Below, in pieces: positions 1-8,219 of a stretch of 24,655 nt of DNA. The number at the start of each line of letters is the position of its first letter. Position 1 is the stretch's first letter. The stretch comes from CADCVT01 sp036389485. Its GTDB lineage: Bacteria; Actinomycetota; Thermoleophilia; Solirubrobacterales; Solirubrobacteraceae. Both the position numbers and the translations under genes were made by a program. The DNA is taken from contig DASVPR010000014.1 in assembly GCA_036389485.1 (NCBI GenBank), positions 1-24,655 on the forward strand. The letters are read 5' to 3'. The notes under the pieces were generated by a model, which ran no database searches, was not told the origin of the DNA, and worked only from the letters and a program-made list of their open reading frames with translations.

Positions 1-35
1 GTGAAAGGGCAGTGGCATCCCGGTTCGCGCACGGG

Positions 36-41
36 TAGCGT
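36..41 (+). promoter_or_regulatory. Candidate -10 hexamer TAGCGT, leaderless start of the FadR-type regulator
   Basis: TAGCGT is followed by 10 nt and then the ATG at 52, so transcription would begin at or next to the start codon. The same geometry recurs ahead of six other genes here. No convincing -35 box is visible. It argues for the ATG at 52 rather than the in-frame GTG at 1. Confidence 0.4.
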
Positions 42-51
42 CCTGACCCGG

Positions 52-777
52 ATGTACGCCCCGAGCCCCTCCGTCGCTGCCGTCTTCGAGCCCGTCCAGG
101 CGCCGACGACGTTCGAGGAGACGGTCGAGCGGCTGGGGACCGCGATCCGGCTCGGGCTGCTGTCGCCGGGCACGCGGCTGCCCCCGGAGCGCGAGCTGGC
201 CGAGCAGCTCGGCATCTCGCGCTCGACGCTGCGCCAGGCGCTCACGACCCTCGTCCAGTCCGGCCACCTCATCTCGCTGCGCGGCCGCAGCGGGGGCACG
301 TTCGTCTCCGAGCAGCCGCCGATCTCCTCCGGCCGGAAGAAGCTGCGCGCCGACTGGCACGACATCCTCGACCAGCGCGTCGCGATCGAATGCGGCGCGG
401 CGCTCCTCGCCGCCGAGCGCGGGAACGAGCGCGCGTTCGGCCGCCTCGACGACCTCATCGTGCAGATGGACGAGCCGCCCGACTTCGACGCCTACCGCCG
501 CGCCGACGTGCGGTTCCACATCGCGCTGGCGGAGGCGAGCGGCGCGGCCCGGCTCGTCGCGCTCATGACCGAGGTCCAGGGCCAGATGAGCGAGCTGATC
601 TCCCTCATCGCCCACCCGCAGACCGTCCTCGAGCACGCGAACACCGAGCACCGCCGGATCGTCAAGTGCCTGCGCGGAGGCGACGGCGTCGGCGCGATCC
701 GCATCCTCCGCGACCACCTCGCCGGCACCGAGCACATCATCGCCGGGCTCATTCCGCAGGACGCCGCGCGCGCATAG
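52..777 (+). CDS. GntR-family transcriptional regulator, FadR subfamily with FCD domain
   Basis: A DNA-binding regulator, probably controlling the catabolic cluster that follows. Counting from the GTG at base 1, residues about 39-104 form the GntR winged helix (PPERELAEQLGISRSTLRQAL, then a GTFV wing end), and residues about 118-250 form an FCD ligand-binding domain. D169, H173, H217 and H239 fit the family's metal-binding pattern, which usually means a carboxylate effector bound through a metal ion. The frame is open from base 1, but the ATG at 52 is preferred: it leaves a normal short N-terminus and has a -10-like hexamer 10 nt upstream. The stop lies 12 bp before the gamma-glutamyl ligase, so co-transcription is likely. 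The effector is unknown, and the true start could lie outside the window. Confidence 0.9.
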   Translation: MYAPSPSVAAVFEPVQAPTTFEETVERLGTAIRLGLLSPGTRLPPERELAEQLGISRSTLRQALTTLVQSGHLISLRGRSGGTFVSEQPPISSGRKKLRADWHDILDQRVAIECGAALLAAERGNERAFGRLDDLIVQMDEPPDFDAYRRADVRFHIALAEASGAARLVALMTEVQGQMSELISLIAHPQTVLEHANTEHRRIVKCLRGGDGVGAIRILRDHLAGTEHIIAGLIPQDAARA

Positions 778-780
778 AGT
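775..780 (+). promoter_or_regulatory. Candidate -10 hexamer TAGAGT overlapping the regulator's stop codon
   Basis: TAGAGT includes the stop codon of the preceding gene and is followed by 9 nt and then the GTG at 790. This would give a leaderless transcript for the ligase gene, independent of the regulator. No Shine-Dalgarno sequence is visible and no clear -35 box was found. Confidence 0.35.
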
Positions 781-789
781 GCGCGCTTC

Positions 790-2118
790 GTGAACCTCGA
801 CGAACTCCGCGCAGCTTTCGAGAGCGGCGAGATCGACACCGTCGTCCTCGCGATGGTCGACATGCAGGGGCGGCTCCAGGGCAAGCGCCTGACCGCGCAG
901 CACTTCCTCGACGACGTCGTCGAGCATGGCGCGGAGGGCTGCAACTACCTCCTCGCGGTCGACGTCGACATGAACACCGTCGGCGGGTACGCGATGTCGT
1001 CGTGGGACCGCGGCTACGGCGACTTCAGCCTCGCCCCCGACTTCGACACGCTGCGCGCGGTCCCGTGGCAGCCCGGCACCGCACTGCTGATGGCCGACGT
1101 CCACTGGCACGACGGCAGCGACGTCGTCGCCTCGCCGCGGCAGATCCTGCGCCGCCAGATCGACCGCCTCGCCGAGCGCGGGCTGAGCGCATTCGCAGGG
1201 ACCGAGCTCGAGTTCATCGTCTTCAGGGACACCTACGAGCAGGCCCAGGAGCGCGCCTACCGGAACCTCCAGCCCGCGAACCTCTACAACGTCGACTACT
1301 CGCTGCTCGGCACCGCGCGCGTCGAGCCGCTGATCCGCCGGATCCGCAACGCGATGGCGGGCGCCGGGATGGAGGTCGAGAACTCGAAGGGCGAGTGCAA
1401 CCTCGGCCAGCACGAGATCAACTTCCACTACGGCCCCGTCCTCAAGACCGCCGACGACCACGCCATCTACAAGAACGGCGCGAAGGAGATCGCCGCCCAG
1501 GAGGGCATGGCGATCACGTACATGGCGAAGTTCGACGAGCGGGAGGGGAACTCGTGCCACATCCACCTCTCGCTCCAGGGAGACGGCGGAGGGGGCGGGT
1601 TCGCCGAGGACGACAACCTCTTCGCGAGCTTCCTCGCCGGCCAGCTCGCGTGCCTGCGCGAGCTGACGCTCTTCCTCGCCCCGAACGTCAACTCGTACAA
1701 GCGCTTCCAGCCCGGCTCGTTCGCGCCCACTGCGATCGCCTGGGGCCGCGACAACCGCACGTGCTCGTACCGCGTCGTCGGGCACGGCCCCTCGCTGCGG
1801 GTCGAGAACCGCGTGCCGGGCGGCGACGTCAACCCGCACCTCGCGCTCGCCGCGATGATCGCCGCCGGGCTGCACGGCGTCGAGCACGGCCTCGAGCTGG
1901 AGCCCGCGTTCGAGGGCAACGCGTACGAGTCCGACAAGCCGCGCGTCCCCGCGACCCTGCGCGAGGCGCGCGACCTGCTGGCAACGAGCGCGGTCGCGCG
2001 CGCAGCGTTCGGCGACGAGGTCGTCGACCACTACCTGAACTACGCCGACGTCGAGCTGGCCGCCTTCGACGCCGCGGTGACCGACTGGGAACGGTTCCGG
2101 GGCTTCGAGCGGCTGTAG
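790..2118 (+). CDS. Glutamine synthetase family protein, GlnA3/PuuA-like gamma-glutamyl-amine ligase
   Basis: Predicted to join glutamate to an amine using ATP, the entry step of gamma-glutamylated polyamine or amine breakdown (PuuA, or GlnA3/GlnA4 of Streptomyces). The 442 residues keep the GS catalytic core: GTELEF (E139, E141), GECNLGQHE (E202, E209), NSCHIHL (H257, H259), NSYKR (R305), NRTCSYR (R323, R328) and RVENR (E339, R341). The region where classical GS carries the adenylylation tyrosine reads NAYESDKP, so control by adenylylation is unlikely. The classical FDGSS loop of housekeeping GS is absent from the N-terminal domain. A second, housekeeping-like GS is encoded at 18796-20133, which supports a catabolic role for this one. 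Neighbouring permease and dehydrogenase genes agree. The amine substrate cannot be read from the sequence. Confidence 0.85.
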   Translation: MNLDELRAAFESGEIDTVVLAMVDMQGRLQGKRLTAQHFLDDVVEHGAEGCNYLLAVDVDMNTVGGYAMSSWDRGYGDFSLAPDFDTLRAVPWQPGTALLMADVHWHDGSDVVASPRQILRRQIDRLAERGLSAFAGTELEFIVFRDTYEQAQERAYRNLQPANLYNVDYSLLGTARVEPLIRRIRNAMAGAGMEVENSKGECNLGQHEINFHYGPVLKTADDHAIYKNGAKEIAAQEGMAITYMAKFDEREGNSCHIHLSLQGDGGGGGFAEDDNLFASFLAGQLACLRELTLFLAPNVNSYKRFQPGSFAPTAIAWGRDNRTCSYRVVGHGPSLRVENRVPGGDVNPHLALAAMIAAGLHGVEHGLELEPAFEGNAYESDKPRVPATLREARDLLATSAVARAAFGDEVVDHYLNYADVELAAFDAAVTDWERFRGFERL

Positions 2119-2121
2119 CCC

Positions 2122-3918
2122 TTGCACGACGGCGATCTGATCCTCATCGCGGGCGCGCTGCTCGCGGGCGGCCTGATCGCGTCGCTCGTCGCGACTCGCG
2201 TGCGCGTCCCGTCGCTGCTGCTGTTCCTCGGCCTCGGGATGCTCGTCGGCTCCGACGGCTTCGGCTGGCTCCCGTTCGACGACTACGAGCTCGCCCGGTC
2301 GATCGGGATCATCGCCCTCGGGCTGATCCTCTTCGAGGGCGGCCTGAACTCGGGCCTCGCGGAGGTGCGCCCGGTGCTCGGCGCGTCGATCAGCCTGGCG
2401 ACGATCGGCACCGCGCTCACCGCCCTGATCGCCGGCGCCGCCTCCACGCTGCTCTTCGACTTCTCGCTGCTCGAGGGCCTGCTGCTCGGGTCGATCCTCG
2501 CCTCGACGGACGGCGCCGCGATCTTCGCGCTGCTGCGCAACTCGACGCTGCGGCGCCGCCTCGCCCAGACGCTCGAGGGCGAGTCCGGCATGAATGATCC
2601 CGTCGCGGTCATCTTCGTGCTCGCCTGCATCGAGGCGCTGACCGACCCGGGCTTCGGCGCGCTCGACGCGGTCTGGCTGCTCGTGGTCGAGCTCGCGGTC
2701 GGCGCCGCGATCGGGCTCGCCGTCGGCTGGCTGGCGGTCCAGGGCTTCCGCAACGCGCAGCTCGCGACGCCGGGCCTGTACCCGGTCGCCTCGCTCGCCA
2801 CCGCGGCGCTGGCGTTCGGCGGCGCCGACGTTGCGCACGGCTCGGGGTTCCTCGCCGTCTACCTCGCGGGCCTGATGCTCGGCGGCGCGAGCGGCGTCCC
2901 CGCGCGGCAGACGGTCGCGGCGTTCCACCAGGGGCTCGGCTGGGTCGCGCAGCTCACGATGTTCACGACGCTCGGCCTGCTCGTGTTCCCCGGCGAGCTG
3001 GGCGACGTCGCCGTCGAGGGGACGATCCTCGCGCTGGTCGTGCTGTTCGTCGCCCGGCCCGTCGCGGTGCTAGTCGCCACGCTGCCGGTCGGGTTCTCGT
3101 TCCGCGAGCGGCTCGTCCTCGACTGGGCCGGCCTGCGCGGCGCGGTGCCGGTGGTGCTCGCGACGTTCCCCGTGATCGAGGGCGTCGAGGGCTCGCTCGA
3201 GCTGTTCGACATCGTCTTCTTCGCCGTCCTGCTGTCGACGCTGCTGCAGGGCTCGTCGTTCGAGTGGGTCGCGCGGCGGCTGAAGATGACCACGAACACG
3301 CCCGCGCTGCCGCGCCCGCTCGTCGAGGCCGGGACGATCCGGCGCCTCGGCGCGGAGGTGCTCGAGTACCCGATCGCGCCCGACGACGCCATCGCGGGCG
3401 CCGCCGTGCGCGACCTCGGGCTGCCGCGCGACGCGGTCGTCAACGTGATCGTCCGCGGCGAGGAAGCCATCCCGCCGCGCGGCTCGACGCGCCTGCGCCC
3501 CGGCGACCGCCTCCACGTGCTCATGCGGACCGCCGCCGCACGCCAGATGCCGCGCCTGCTCGACCGCTGGGCGAACGGCCCGATCGGTCCCCCGGCCCGG
3601 CCGCCGCGGTCCATCCACGGCCGCCGCCCGGTCTTCTCGTCGTGGAAGTGGGGCGAGGCGGACGGCGACCCCGCCGACGTGCGCGAGCTGCGCGGCGTGC
3701 GCGCCGTCGAGCAGCTGCGGATCCGGCGCGACTGCCCGGGCGGTCTGTGGGCCCTCGCCGACGGGCGCTACGGGCTCACCGGCCCGCTCGGCGCGATGGG
3801 CTCACGACAGGACCTCACAGCGTGGGCGCGAAGAAGGATGCGCGTGGCGGCGGCGGACGAGCGGGCGTGGCTGCAGACCGTGATCGGGGCCCTCGCGAGC
3901 GACCTGCCGCGCGTTTGA
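2122..3918 (+). CDS. CPA1-type K+(Na+)/H+ antiporter with C-terminal RCK_C domain (NhaP2/CvrA-like)
   Basis: An inner-membrane cation/proton antiporter of 598 residues. About 12 hydrophobic segments occupy residues 5-385. The ion-binding Asn-Asp pair is in GESGMNDPVAV (N158, D159), and GLRGAVP (residues 337-343) is a further CPA1 signature. Residues about 405-470 read as an RCK_C/TrkA_C ligand-binding domain, followed by a hydrophilic tail of about 130 residues. NhaP2-type proteins with this layout export K+ in exchange for protons, and RCK_C domains of some related transporters bind c-di-AMP. The TTG start is 3 bp after the ligase stop, so translation is probably coupled to it. An antiporter inside an amine-use cluster is unexpected; it may balance charge or pH, which is inference. 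Confidence 0.88.
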   Translation: MHDGDLILIAGALLAGGLIASLVATRVRVPSLLLFLGLGMLVGSDGFGWLPFDDYELARSIGIIALGLILFEGGLNSGLAEVRPVLGASISLATIGTALTALIAGAASTLLFDFSLLEGLLLGSILASTDGAAIFALLRNSTLRRRLAQTLEGESGMNDPVAVIFVLACIEALTDPGFGALDAVWLLVVELAVGAAIGLAVGWLAVQGFRNAQLATPGLYPVASLATAALAFGGADVAHGSGFLAVYLAGLMLGGASGVPARQTVAAFHQGLGWVAQLTMFTTLGLLVFPGELGDVAVEGTILALVVLFVARPVAVLVATLPVGFSFRERLVLDWAGLRGAVPVVLATFPVIEGVEGSLELFDIVFFAVLLSTLLQGSSFEWVARRLKMTTNTPALPRPLVEAGTIRRLGAEVLEYPIAPDDAIAGAAVRDLGLPRDAVVNVIVRGEEAIPPRGSTRLRPGDRLHVLMRTAAARQMPRLLDRWANGPIGPPARPPRSIHGRRPVFSSWKWGEADGDPADVRELRGVRAVEQLRIRRDCPGGLWALADGRYGLTGPLGAMGSRQDLTAWARRRMRVAAADERAWLQTVIGALASDLPRV

Positions 3919-3944
3919 CTTCGCTGCGCGCGACTGCATAGGGT
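3915..3944 (+). promoter_or_regulatory. Candidate housekeeping promoter, TTGACT - 18 bp - TAGGGT
   Basis: The -35 box TTGACT (3915-3920) overlaps the antiporter stop codon. It is followed by an 18 bp spacer and the -10 box TAGGGT (3939-3944). A start near 3951 would give a leader of about 27 nt that carries the strong Shine-Dalgarno GAGGAGGG (3966-3973). It would let permease, aldehyde dehydrogenase and SDR be expressed apart from the first three genes. Confidence 0.55.
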
Positions 3945-3977
3945 CGCGCAGCAGACCTTTCCGACGAGGAGGGATCG

Positions 3978-5582
3978 ATGGCCGTCGAAGCGCCCCAGCG
4001 GGACCATCACGCCGGCGACGATGAGAAGCGGCTGGCCGAGCTCGGCTACGAGCAGTCGCTGCACCGCGCGTGGAGCTCGTTCTCCAACTTCGCGATCTCG
4101 TTCACGATCATCTCCGTCCTCGCGGGCTGCTTCACGACCTACGCGTTCGCATGGAACGCGGGCGGTCCGATCGCGATCTCCTGGGGCTGGCCCATCATCT
4201 GCGGGCTCATCCTGCTCGTCGCGTTCTCGATGTCCGAGCTGGTGTCCGCGTATCCGACCGCGGGCGGCATCTACTGGTGGGCCTCCGAGCTGGGCGGCAA
4301 GGGTTGGGGCTGGTTCACGGGCTGGTTCAACCTGGTCGGGCTCGTCGGCGTCGTCGCGTCGGTCGTCTACGCGAGCGCGCAGTTCGCCTACGCGCTGTTC
4401 GGCCTCTACGGCCTCGACCTCGGGTTCATGAACTTCGGCGACACCGAGCACGTGCTGCTCGAGACCTTCGTGCTCTTCGTCCTCTTCCTGACGATCCACG
4501 CGATGGTCAACATCTACTCGTCACCGCTCGTCGCCACGCTCAACAACATCTCGGTCGGCTGGCACGTGCTGGGCGTCGCGATCATCATCGCGGTCCTCGT
4601 CTTCGTCCCCGACGACCACGCGAGCGCGGACTTCGTCTTCACCGAGCGGCTGAACAACACGGGGCTGTTCGACGGCGGGACCGGCGGCGCGGGGTTCTGG
4701 TTCTACGTCCTGCCGCTCGGCTTCCTGCTGACGATGTACACGCAGACCGGCTACGACGCCTCGGCGCACGTGTCGGAGGAGACCCGGGGCGCCGCGCTCG
4801 GCGCGGCGAAGGGCGTCTGGCGCTCGGTGTTCTGGTCCGGCCTGATCGGGTGGTTCGTGCTCCTGGCGATCACCTTCGCGGCGAGCAACCCCGATCCGGT
4901 CAACGAGGGGCTGGGCTCGTCGCTGGCGATCTTCAGCTCGTTCCTCGACCCGTGGGCGGCGAAGCTCGTCGTCCTCATCGCCACCATAGGCCAGCTGTTC
5001 TGCGGCATGGCCTGCGTGACGAGCTGCTCCCGGATGACCTACGCGTTCTCGCGCGACCGGGCGGTCCCGGGGTGGCGGATCTGGACGCGGCTGAACCACC
5101 ATCGCGTGCCGATGTTCGCCGTGATCTTCGCGTGCTTCTGGGCGATGGTCATCACGCTGCCCGCGCTGATCGGCGACGAGAACGACTACACGTACGCGTT
5201 CTACGCGGTGGTCTCGATCACCGTGATCGGGCTCTACATCGCCTACGTCATGCCGACGTACCTGCGCTGGCGCAAGGGCGACGACTTCAATCCCGGCCCG
5301 TGGACGCTGGGGAAGAAGTACAGGTGGGTCAACCCCGCCGCGATCATCTGGGTCGCGATCTGCGTGGTCGTCTTCTCGCTGCCGCAGGGCAGCACCGGCG
5401 CCCCGTGGCACGACGACTTCGACCTGAAGTACGTGAACTACGCGCCGTTCACGGTCGGGCTCGTGTTCGCGGCGGTCGGCATCTGGTGGCTCGTGAGCGC
5501 GCGCCACAAGTTCACGGGCCCGGTGCGGACGATCGAGATGGCCGACGACGGAGTGACCGTGGCCGAGCCGCCCCGTGAGTGA
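3978..5582 (+). CDS. APC-superfamily amino acid/polyamine permease (amino acid-choline transporter type)
   Basis: A 534-residue cytoplasmic-membrane importer with about 12 predicted helices. The N-terminal SFSNFAISFTIISVLAGCF and the YPTAGGIYWW segment are typical of the ACT family (UGA4-like GABA permeases, choline and polyamine carriers) within the APC superfamily. TGYDASAHVSEET is the conserved loop after helix 6. GAGGAGGG sits 4 nt before the ATG and fixes the start. The gene ends 8 bp inside the aldehyde dehydrogenase gene, so the two are translationally coupled. It probably imports the amine or amino acid that the neighbouring enzymes degrade. Choline, GABA, putrescine and ethanolamine all remain possible. 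Confidence 0.9.
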   Translation: MAVEAPQRDHHAGDDEKRLAELGYEQSLHRAWSSFSNFAISFTIISVLAGCFTTYAFAWNAGGPIAISWGWPIICGLILLVAFSMSELVSAYPTAGGIYWWASELGGKGWGWFTGWFNLVGLVGVVASVVYASAQFAYALFGLYGLDLGFMNFGDTEHVLLETFVLFVLFLTIHAMVNIYSSPLVATLNNISVGWHVLGVAIIIAVLVFVPDDHASADFVFTERLNNTGLFDGGTGGAGFWFYVLPLGFLLTMYTQTGYDASAHVSEETRGAALGAAKGVWRSVFWSGLIGWFVLLAITFAASNPDPVNEGLGSSLAIFSSFLDPWAAKLVVLIATIGQLFCGMACVTSCSRMTYAFSRDRAVPGWRIWTRLNHHRVPMFAVIFACFWAMVITLPALIGDENDYTYAFYAVVSITVIGLYIAYVMPTYLRWRKGDDFNPGPWTLGKKYRWVNPAAIIWVAICVVVFSLPQGSTGAPWHDDFDLKYVNYAPFTVGLVFAAVGIWWLVSARHKFTGPVRTIEMADDGVTVAEPPRE

Positions 5583-6942
5583 GACCCTCGCAGTCCTGGA
5601 GCCCGCCACCGAGGCGGTGCTCGAGGAGCTCCCGCGCGCGGGCGTCGAGGAGGCCGACGACGCGGTCGCCCGGGCGCGCGAGGCGTTCCCGGGCTGGCGG
5701 GACCTCTCGCCGGCCGACCGCTCGCGCCTCTTGTTCGCGCTGACGGCGCGGCTGGAGGAGGCGCACGAGGAGCTCGCGGTGCTGGAGGCGCGCAACGCCG
5801 GCAAGCCCATCTCCGACGCCCGCGGCGAGATGGAGATGGTGGTCGACACCTTCCGCTACTACGCCGGGATGCCGGAGCGGATCCTCGGCGACACGATCCC
5901 GGTGAGCGGCGGGCAGGCGTTCACGCTGCGCGAGCCGCTCGGCGTGGTCGCCCTCATCGTCCCTTGGAACTTCCCGTTGACGATCGCGTCGTGGAAGGTC
6001 GCGCCGGCGCTGGCCGCGGGGAACACGGTGGTGCTGAAACCCGCGGAGCTGACGCCGCTGACGGCCCTGCGGTTCGCGGAGCTGTGCCTGGAGGCCGGGC
6101 TGCCCGAGGGCGTCGTGAACGTGGTCGTCGGCCAGGGGTCGAAGGTCGGGCGGTGGCTGGTCGAGCACCCCGACGTCGCGAAGGTGGCGTTCACGGGGTC
6201 GACCGAGGTGGGGCGGTCGATCGCGTCGGGTGCGGCGGGGACGATCAAGCGGGTGACGCTCGAGCTGGGCGGCAAGTCGGCGAACATCGTGTTCGCCGAC
6301 GCGGACCTCGAGCGGGCCGCGGCTTCGGCTCCGTCCGCGGTGTTCGGGAACGCCGGGCAGGACTGCTGCGCGCGGTCGCGGATCCTCGTCGAGCACTCGG
6401 CCCTCGACCGGTTCATGGACGCGCTGGAGGAGCACGTCGAGGCGCTGCGCGTCGGCGATCCGCTCGACGAGGACACGCAGATGGGGCCGTTGATCAGCGC
6501 GGATCAGCGGGAGAGCGTCGCGTCGTTCGTGCCGCGCGAGGCGCCGGTCGCGATCCAGGGGAGCGCTCCTTCGGGCCCAGGCTTCTGGTTTCCCCCGACC
6601 GTGCTGTGCCCGATCGACCGGCACGAGCGCGCGGTGAGCGAGGAGATCTTCGGGCCGGTCGCGGTCGTCATCCCGTTCCGCACCGAGGCCGAAGCGGTGT
6701 CGATCGCCAACGACACGATCTACGGGCTGAGCGGGTCGGTGTGGACGCGCGACGGGGCGAAGGCGCTGCGGGTCGCTCGTGCTGTCGAGGCGGGCAACCT
6801 GAGCGTGAACTCGAACACGTCGGTGCGGGTCGCGACGCCGTTCGGCGGCTTCAAGCAGTCCGGCGTCGGCCGCGAGCTGGGGCCGCACGCGACCGACCAC
6901 TACACCGAGCTGAAGACGATCTTCATCTCGACGGAGGGCTGA
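5575..6942 (+). CDS. NAD(P)+-dependent aldehyde dehydrogenase (gamma-aminobutyraldehyde/betaine aldehyde type)
   Basis: Oxidises an aldehyde to a carboxylic acid, here probably the aldehyde made from an amine or its gamma-glutamyl form. The family signatures are in order: PWNFP (130-134), the cofactor lysine in VLKPAE (K155), FTGSTEVG (207-213), the general base in LELGGKSAN (E230), the nucleophile in GQDCCARSR (C264) and EEIFGP (E357). At 455 residues it is somewhat shorter than the usual 475-495, with a short N-terminus and a trimmed loop around residue 325. All catalytic residues are present, so it should be active. The GTG start lies within the last codons of the permease gene, giving an 8 bp overlap. 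The substrate is inferred only from context. Confidence 0.9.
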   Translation: MSETLAVLEPATEAVLEELPRAGVEEADDAVARAREAFPGWRDLSPADRSRLLFALTARLEEAHEELAVLEARNAGKPISDARGEMEMVVDTFRYYAGMPERILGDTIPVSGGQAFTLREPLGVVALIVPWNFPLTIASWKVAPALAAGNTVVLKPAELTPLTALRFAELCLEAGLPEGVVNVVVGQGSKVGRWLVEHPDVAKVAFTGSTEVGRSIASGAAGTIKRVTLELGGKSANIVFADADLERAAASAPSAVFGNAGQDCCARSRILVEHSALDRFMDALEEHVEALRVGDPLDEDTQMGPLISADQRESVASFVPREAPVAIQGSAPSGPGFWFPPTVLCPIDRHERAVSEEIFGPVAVVIPFRTEAEAVSIANDTIYGLSGSVWTRDGAKALRVARAVEAGNLSVNSNTSVRVATPFGGFKQSGVGRELGPHATDHYTELKTIFISTEG

Positions 6943-6945
6943 GCG

Positions 6946-7701
6946 GTGGCGGGTCGCCTCGACGGCAAGGTCTGCGTGATCACGGGGACCGCGTCGGGGA
7001 TCGGGGCGGAGAGCGCCGCGCTGTTCCGGGCCGAGGGCGCGACCGTGGTGGGCGTCGACCTCGACGAGTCGCCCGGCGTCGACCGCTCGCTGCGGGTGGA
7101 CGTCGCCGACGAGGGCGCGGTCTCGGGGATGTACGCGGCGGTCCGCGAGGAGCTCGGGCGCATCGACGTGCTGTTCAACAACGCGGGCATCTCGCCGCCG
7201 GACGACGTGTCGGTGCTGGACACGTCGCTGGAGGCCTGGCAGCGCGTGCAGGACGTGAACCTGCGCAGCGTGTTCCTCTGCTGCAAGCACGGGATCCCCC
7301 ACCTGCTCGACGCCGGCGGCGGGTCGGTGATCAACACGGCGTCGTTCGTCGCGGTCATGGGCGCGGCGACGTCGCAGATCTCGTACACGGCGTCGAAGGG
7401 CGGCGTGCTGGCCCTGTCGCGCGAGCTGGGGGTGCAGTTCGCGCGGCGAGGTGTCAGGGTGAACGCTCTATGTCCCGGTCCGGTGGACACGCCGCTGCTG
7501 CGCGAGCTGTACGCGAAGGACGAGGCGGCCGCGGCGCGGCGCCTCGTGCACCTGCCGATGGGCCGGTTCGCGCAGGCGCGCGAGATCGCGAACGGCGCGC
7601 TCTTCCTCGCCTCCGACGAGTCGTCCTACGTCACCGCCTCGACGTTCCTGATCGACGGCGGGTTGTCGGGCGCGTACGTGACGCCGCTGGCTGGGGAGTA
7701 G
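6946..7701 (+). CDS. Short-chain dehydrogenase/reductase (classical SDR, NAD-preferring)
   Basis: A 251-residue oxidoreductase with a Rossmann fold. The glycine motif TGTASGIG is at 13-20, NNAG at 78-81, and the catalytic S133, Y147 and K151 are in the YTASK context, followed by PGPV (177-180). D38 at the end of the second strand suggests NAD(H) rather than NADP(H). GGAGGG 7 nt ahead of the GTG start gives a good ribosome binding site, and the gap to the aldehyde dehydrogenase is 3 bp. In this context it probably oxidises an alcohol or hydroxy intermediate of the same pathway. It is the last gene of the cluster, 9 bp from the convergent HARE-HTH gene. Confidence 0.9.
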   Translation: MAGRLDGKVCVITGTASGIGAESAALFRAEGATVVGVDLDESPGVDRSLRVDVADEGAVSGMYAAVREELGRIDVLFNNAGISPPDDVSVLDTSLEAWQRVQDVNLRSVFLCCKHGIPHLLDAGGGSVINTASFVAVMGAATSQISYTASKGGVLALSRELGVQFARRGVRVNALCPGPVDTPLLRELYAKDEAAAARRLVHLPMGRFAQAREIANGALFLASDESSYVTASTFLIDGGLSGAYVTPLAGE

Positions 7702-7710
7702 CCGCGGCGC

Positions 7711-8109
7711 CTACTTGAGCCGCAGGACGCGCGGCGCCACGCGCTCGAACTTGTCGGGATGTTGGCTGGGCGACGCGAGTGAGTTCAGCGATCGCTCCAG
7801 CTGGTCACGGTACTTGGGCGGCCTCTTGTGCCGGAACCCCAGCGCGTAGATGCGGCGCGCCATCGTGGCGCAGTCGAGCGGGCCGCCGCCCTCCTCACGG
7901 AGCACGTATTCCGCGTACGGCACCAGCGAATAGCCGTCGAGCCCGAGCGGCGGGGCGATCGGCGGCTCGGACTTCAGCTCGATCGGTGCCGGCGGCGCTT
8001 CGGCGGCGTCCGCGCGGCCGGTCCCGTATGTCGCGCCGGCGGCGCGACCGAACACTTGAGCGATCTCATCGCGCACGATCGCGCGGACTGCTTCGTCGAT
8101 CACGGACAT
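7711..8109 (-). CDS. Small protein with a C-terminal HARE-HTH-like winged helix
   Basis: 132 residues. The N-terminus (about 3-20) looks like a short amphipathic helix, then comes a Pro/Ala-rich linker (about 35-56). Residues about 60-132 resemble the HARE-HTH domain: a helix ending YAEYVLREEGGGPL, a second with CATMARRIYALGF, a third with RDQLERSLNSLA, and a closing strand pair KFERVAPRVLRL like the 'F.rv.pg...L' ending of that family. HARE-HTH domains occur in the RNA polymerase delta subunit, in restriction-linked proteins and in ASXL; most are thought to bind DNA. The frame has two ATGs; the second (8109) is chosen because GGAGGA sits 6 nt before it and would overlap the first. The upstream region carries repeats that could be its own operator. 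Domain assignment is by eye. Confidence 0.7.
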   Translation of the reverse strand: MSVIDEAVRAIVRDEIAQVFGRAAGATYGTGRADAAEAPPAPIELKSEPPIAPPLGLDGYSLVPYAEYVLREEGGGPLDCATMARRIYALGFRHKRPPKYRDQLERSLNSLASPSQHPDKFERVAPRVLRLK

Positions 8110-8114
8110 GACCA

Positions 8115-8123
8115 TTCCTCCTT
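8115..8123 (-). promoter_or_regulatory. Shine-Dalgarno that sets the start of the HARE-HTH gene
   Basis: On the minus strand AAGGAGGAA precedes ATGGTCATG. The core GGAGGA abuts the first ATG but is 6 nt from the second, so the second ATG (8107-8109) is the likelier start. Confidence 0.7.
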
Positions 8124-8124
8124 C

Positions 8125-8166
8125 GCAGCTTCAGTAGCTCTGCTAACGCTAGCAGTTTCGGTAGCT
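8125..8166. repeat. Direct and inverted repeats in the divergent control region
   Basis: GCAGCTTCAGTAGCT (8125-8139) and GCAGTTTCGGTAGCT (8152-8166) are a direct repeat, 13 of 15 identical, spaced 27 bp start to start. Between and overlapping them, CTGCTA (8140-8145) and TAGCAG (8150-8155) form a perfect inverted repeat with a 4 nt centre. The region is clearly less GC-rich than its surroundings. It looks like an operator array for a dimeric DNA-binding protein, possibly the adjacent HARE-HTH protein. Confidence 0.5.
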
Positions 8167-8219
8167 GTTAGGCGCCAGCCCGCCGCGCGGCCGTGCGACG
8201 GACAGGCGACGGTTGGCTC

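Noticed and set aside
1..51. GTG at base 1 as the start of the GntR regulator
   Set aside because: The extra 17 residues match nothing in the family, and a -10-like hexamer lies between it and the ATG at 52.
7446..7490. Patch of less GC-rich codons in the SDR gene, first read as an insertion
   Set aside because: It encodes the ordinary RVNALCPGPVDTP segment found in this family.
8125..8166. Repeats read as a CRISPR fragment or transposon end
   Set aside because: Only two short copies with a 12 bp gap and no cas or transposase gene; an operator is a simpler reading.
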